A stretch of 64,000 nucleotides of DNA. Origin: Strongylocentrotus droebachiensis (lineage: Eukaryota; Echinodermata; Echinoidea; Camarodonta; Strongylocentrotidae). Below, piece by piece: positions 62,645 through 64,000 of the stretch. Made by a program: the position numbers and the translations under genes. The stretch is from NCBI GenBank assembly GCA_035222895.1, contig JAVYIG010000414.1:543888-607887 (forward strand). Direction: 5' to 3'. A model generated the notes under the pieces. It was given only the letters and a program-made list of their open reading frames with translations. It was not told where the DNA came from and did not search any database. The number at the start of each line of letters is the position of its first letter. Positions within the stretch are counted from its first letter, which is position 1.

Positions 62645-63440
62645 TACCTCGAATAGAAGGCATGGTATATTTGATTTATATCCTGCATCAACATTTTAAA
62701 AAATTACAATTTTTTTGGAAAAAATAAAATTTAGAACAAAAAAAAATGTCAATGTTTATCAAAAAGATTTAAAATATTTTGTTTTTATTAAATTAAGATT
62801 TGAAGAAAAAAAAACAATTAAAAAAATGTCCCAAATAGTACTCCCAAATAGTACTCTCATATAGTACTTTTTCAGAGCAACCTTAAAATAGCTGAAATAT
62901 TTCTGGTCACGTGACAAGCTCTCAACCAATCAAAAACCAATAGATTTTGTATGCATATGATATAAAAAAATTATTGCCAAATGTGTGGGGAAATAATGAT
63001 ACTGAATATGTTATATATTGCGAATTCAGCACATTAATGCATAGTTTTCTGTGAAAAAAAAGTCTTAGTGTCATAAAAAATTAAGTAATAGCTGTTAAAC
63101 AAAAATTATATTACTTTTTCAATCGCAATATGAAAAGAACAGGTATTAATCTTTGTGCTTTCATTTTTATCAATATAATCGCACGAACATTGGAATAAGA
63201 AATGCGAAAGCATTAGTATCGCAAAGCTAAATATTTGTCACAATTTGAACTTGTACGTAAATATAAAATTTTTGATAACGCCATGTAGTGAAGGCTGTGG
63301 CAGATTATTATTTCGAGAAAAAAATGAATGGTCTTAGAGAACTTTTTCTATTTTGTTCCGTGCAGTAAATGAGCCCATTTCCACTGTAGCGGCAAGAAAC
63401 AAGGGAGATCAAATTAGGAAAACTTGTGAGGCTGCTGTTT
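62592..63440. repeat. AT-rich repeat, second copy of 1-714 plus 2,344-2,460
   Basis: This copy is continuous where the first is interrupted between about 714 and 2,340. It lies in MCT copy A intron 1, about 0.3 kb upstream of exon 2 in the minus-strand sense. No coding. Confidence 0.8.
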
Positions 63441-63529
63441 ATGTTATATAATTCATTAATACTGCATTATATTTCATATTGTAACATTATAATTATGGGC
63501 AAATTCGAGAAGCAACGTTGACGCCATTT

Positions 63530-63692
63530 TACTGTTACAAAAGAAAGCCATGCGTATTATGTACTGATTCTTCCTATCGCGACCACACTAATCCCTTGTT
63601 TTCAAAACTAAAAACTCTAAAAGCTGATGATATAAATTTTCTACAAATAGCACTTTTCATGTTTCGCTTACAAAATGGTCTACTACCTTCAT
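63530..63692 (+). pseudogene. LINE reverse-transcriptase C-terminal fragment
   Basis: LLQKKAMRIMY, then, across a frame change, SSYRDHTNPLFSKLKTLKADD and INFLQIALFMFRLQNGLLP. This is the common C-terminal motif of CR1/L2/Jockey-type ORF2. Broken and short; related coding may resume near 63,870-63,965 (IANQTRLPPLFNLSK). Confidence 0.75.
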
Positions 63693-63865
63693 AATAATAA
63701 TAATAATAGTTCGTCCTTATATAGCGCATTTCAGGACCGCAGGCCCTCTTAATGCGCTTTACAGATATAAGTTATTACCCCGGGCATCGGATTCATGCTT
63801 ACCCGCACACAAGGTATGCACATTCTCCACTCCCTGGGGAGCATTCCAGCCAGTCGCCATTTTAC
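63693..63865 (+). repeat. AATAAT-tailed short interspersed repeat inside the LINE fragment
   Basis: (ATA)n then TTATATAGCGCATTTC, and AATGCGCTTTACAG about 25 bases on; the two GCGC words are imperfect inverses. Such microsatellite-linked sequences with TATAGCGC are widespread in marine invertebrate genomes. It appears to split the flanking LINE-like coding. Confidence 0.45.
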
Positions 63866-64000
63866 AAGCGCCATATTGCTAATCAAACCAGACTCCCCCC
63901 ATTGTTTAATTTGAGTAAAACATCCACTCTTACCCTACAAGGCAAACTGAAAAATTCCATTTAAGAAATCCAAAAACCGCATTGGCTCTCAAATCCATCA

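Noticed and set aside
1-63329. The 1-714 and 62,592-63,329 segments as terminal repeats of one giant element
   Set aside because: The second copy is in an MCT intron next to a complete palindrome, the first is interrupted, and the intervening DNA contains host exons and unrelated elements in both orientations.

Overview
The window looks like nuclear DNA of a marine invertebrate. It is AT-rich, host exons have GT/AG introns, non-LTR and DNA transposons are nested in one another, and there is much microsatellite, poly-G and palindromic DNA. An echinoderm is my best guess, from the Mag/SURL-like Gypsy copy and a TU-like fold-back element, but no gene in the window proves it. Host coding sequence is a small minority of the DNA.

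Layout. 1-3 kb: repeats, including a diverged copy of a segment also present at 62.6-63.4 kb, a tandem-repeat element ending in a hairpin, and a GC-rich tandem block. 3.2-7.2 kb: a fossil Gypsy LTR retrotransposon interior. 8-15 kb: MITEs, plus a small plus-strand host gene piece with a duplicated exon (12.02-12.19 and 13.09-13.21 kb) and a possible last exon at 14.1 kb. 16-28.3 kb: a large Helentron-type Helitron carrying a PHD finger, two C76-like plus OTU protease modules in tandem, a DUF6570-like region, Rep, PIF1-like helicase and a LINE-type endonuclease. 28.3-31.5 kb: noncoding repeats. 31.5-36.6 kb: a 5.1-kb fold-back element with about 1.6-kb inverted arms and a 9-bp target duplication.

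36.7-36.9 kb: first exon, minus strand, of an SLC16-type monocarboxylate transporter (MCT copy B). 37.4-41.7 kb: poly-G and palindromic elements, a farnesoic-acid-methyltransferase-like (FA) domain exon, a LINE fragment and a Harbinger-like MITE. 42.2-51.6 kb: a decayed minus-strand LINE split by a full-length, apparently intact L1/Tx1-type LINE. 52.5-56.6 kb: another minus-strand LINE. 57.3-62.3 kb: exons 2 to 4 of a second MCT gene (copy A), minus strand, with MITEs and a minisatellite in its introns. 62.5-64 kb: hairpin, repeat and LINE fragments.

The two MCT pieces are compatible in reading phase. Exon 1 of B ends in the phase that exon 2 of A needs, and a repeat shared between 1-0.7 kb and 62.6-63.3 kb would sit in the same intron of both copies, which suggests a tandem duplication later filled with transposons. 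The most unusual items are the fold-back element, the duplicated protease module of the Helentron, the LINE inserted in the endonuclease gene of another LINE, and the phase-constrained duplicated exon.
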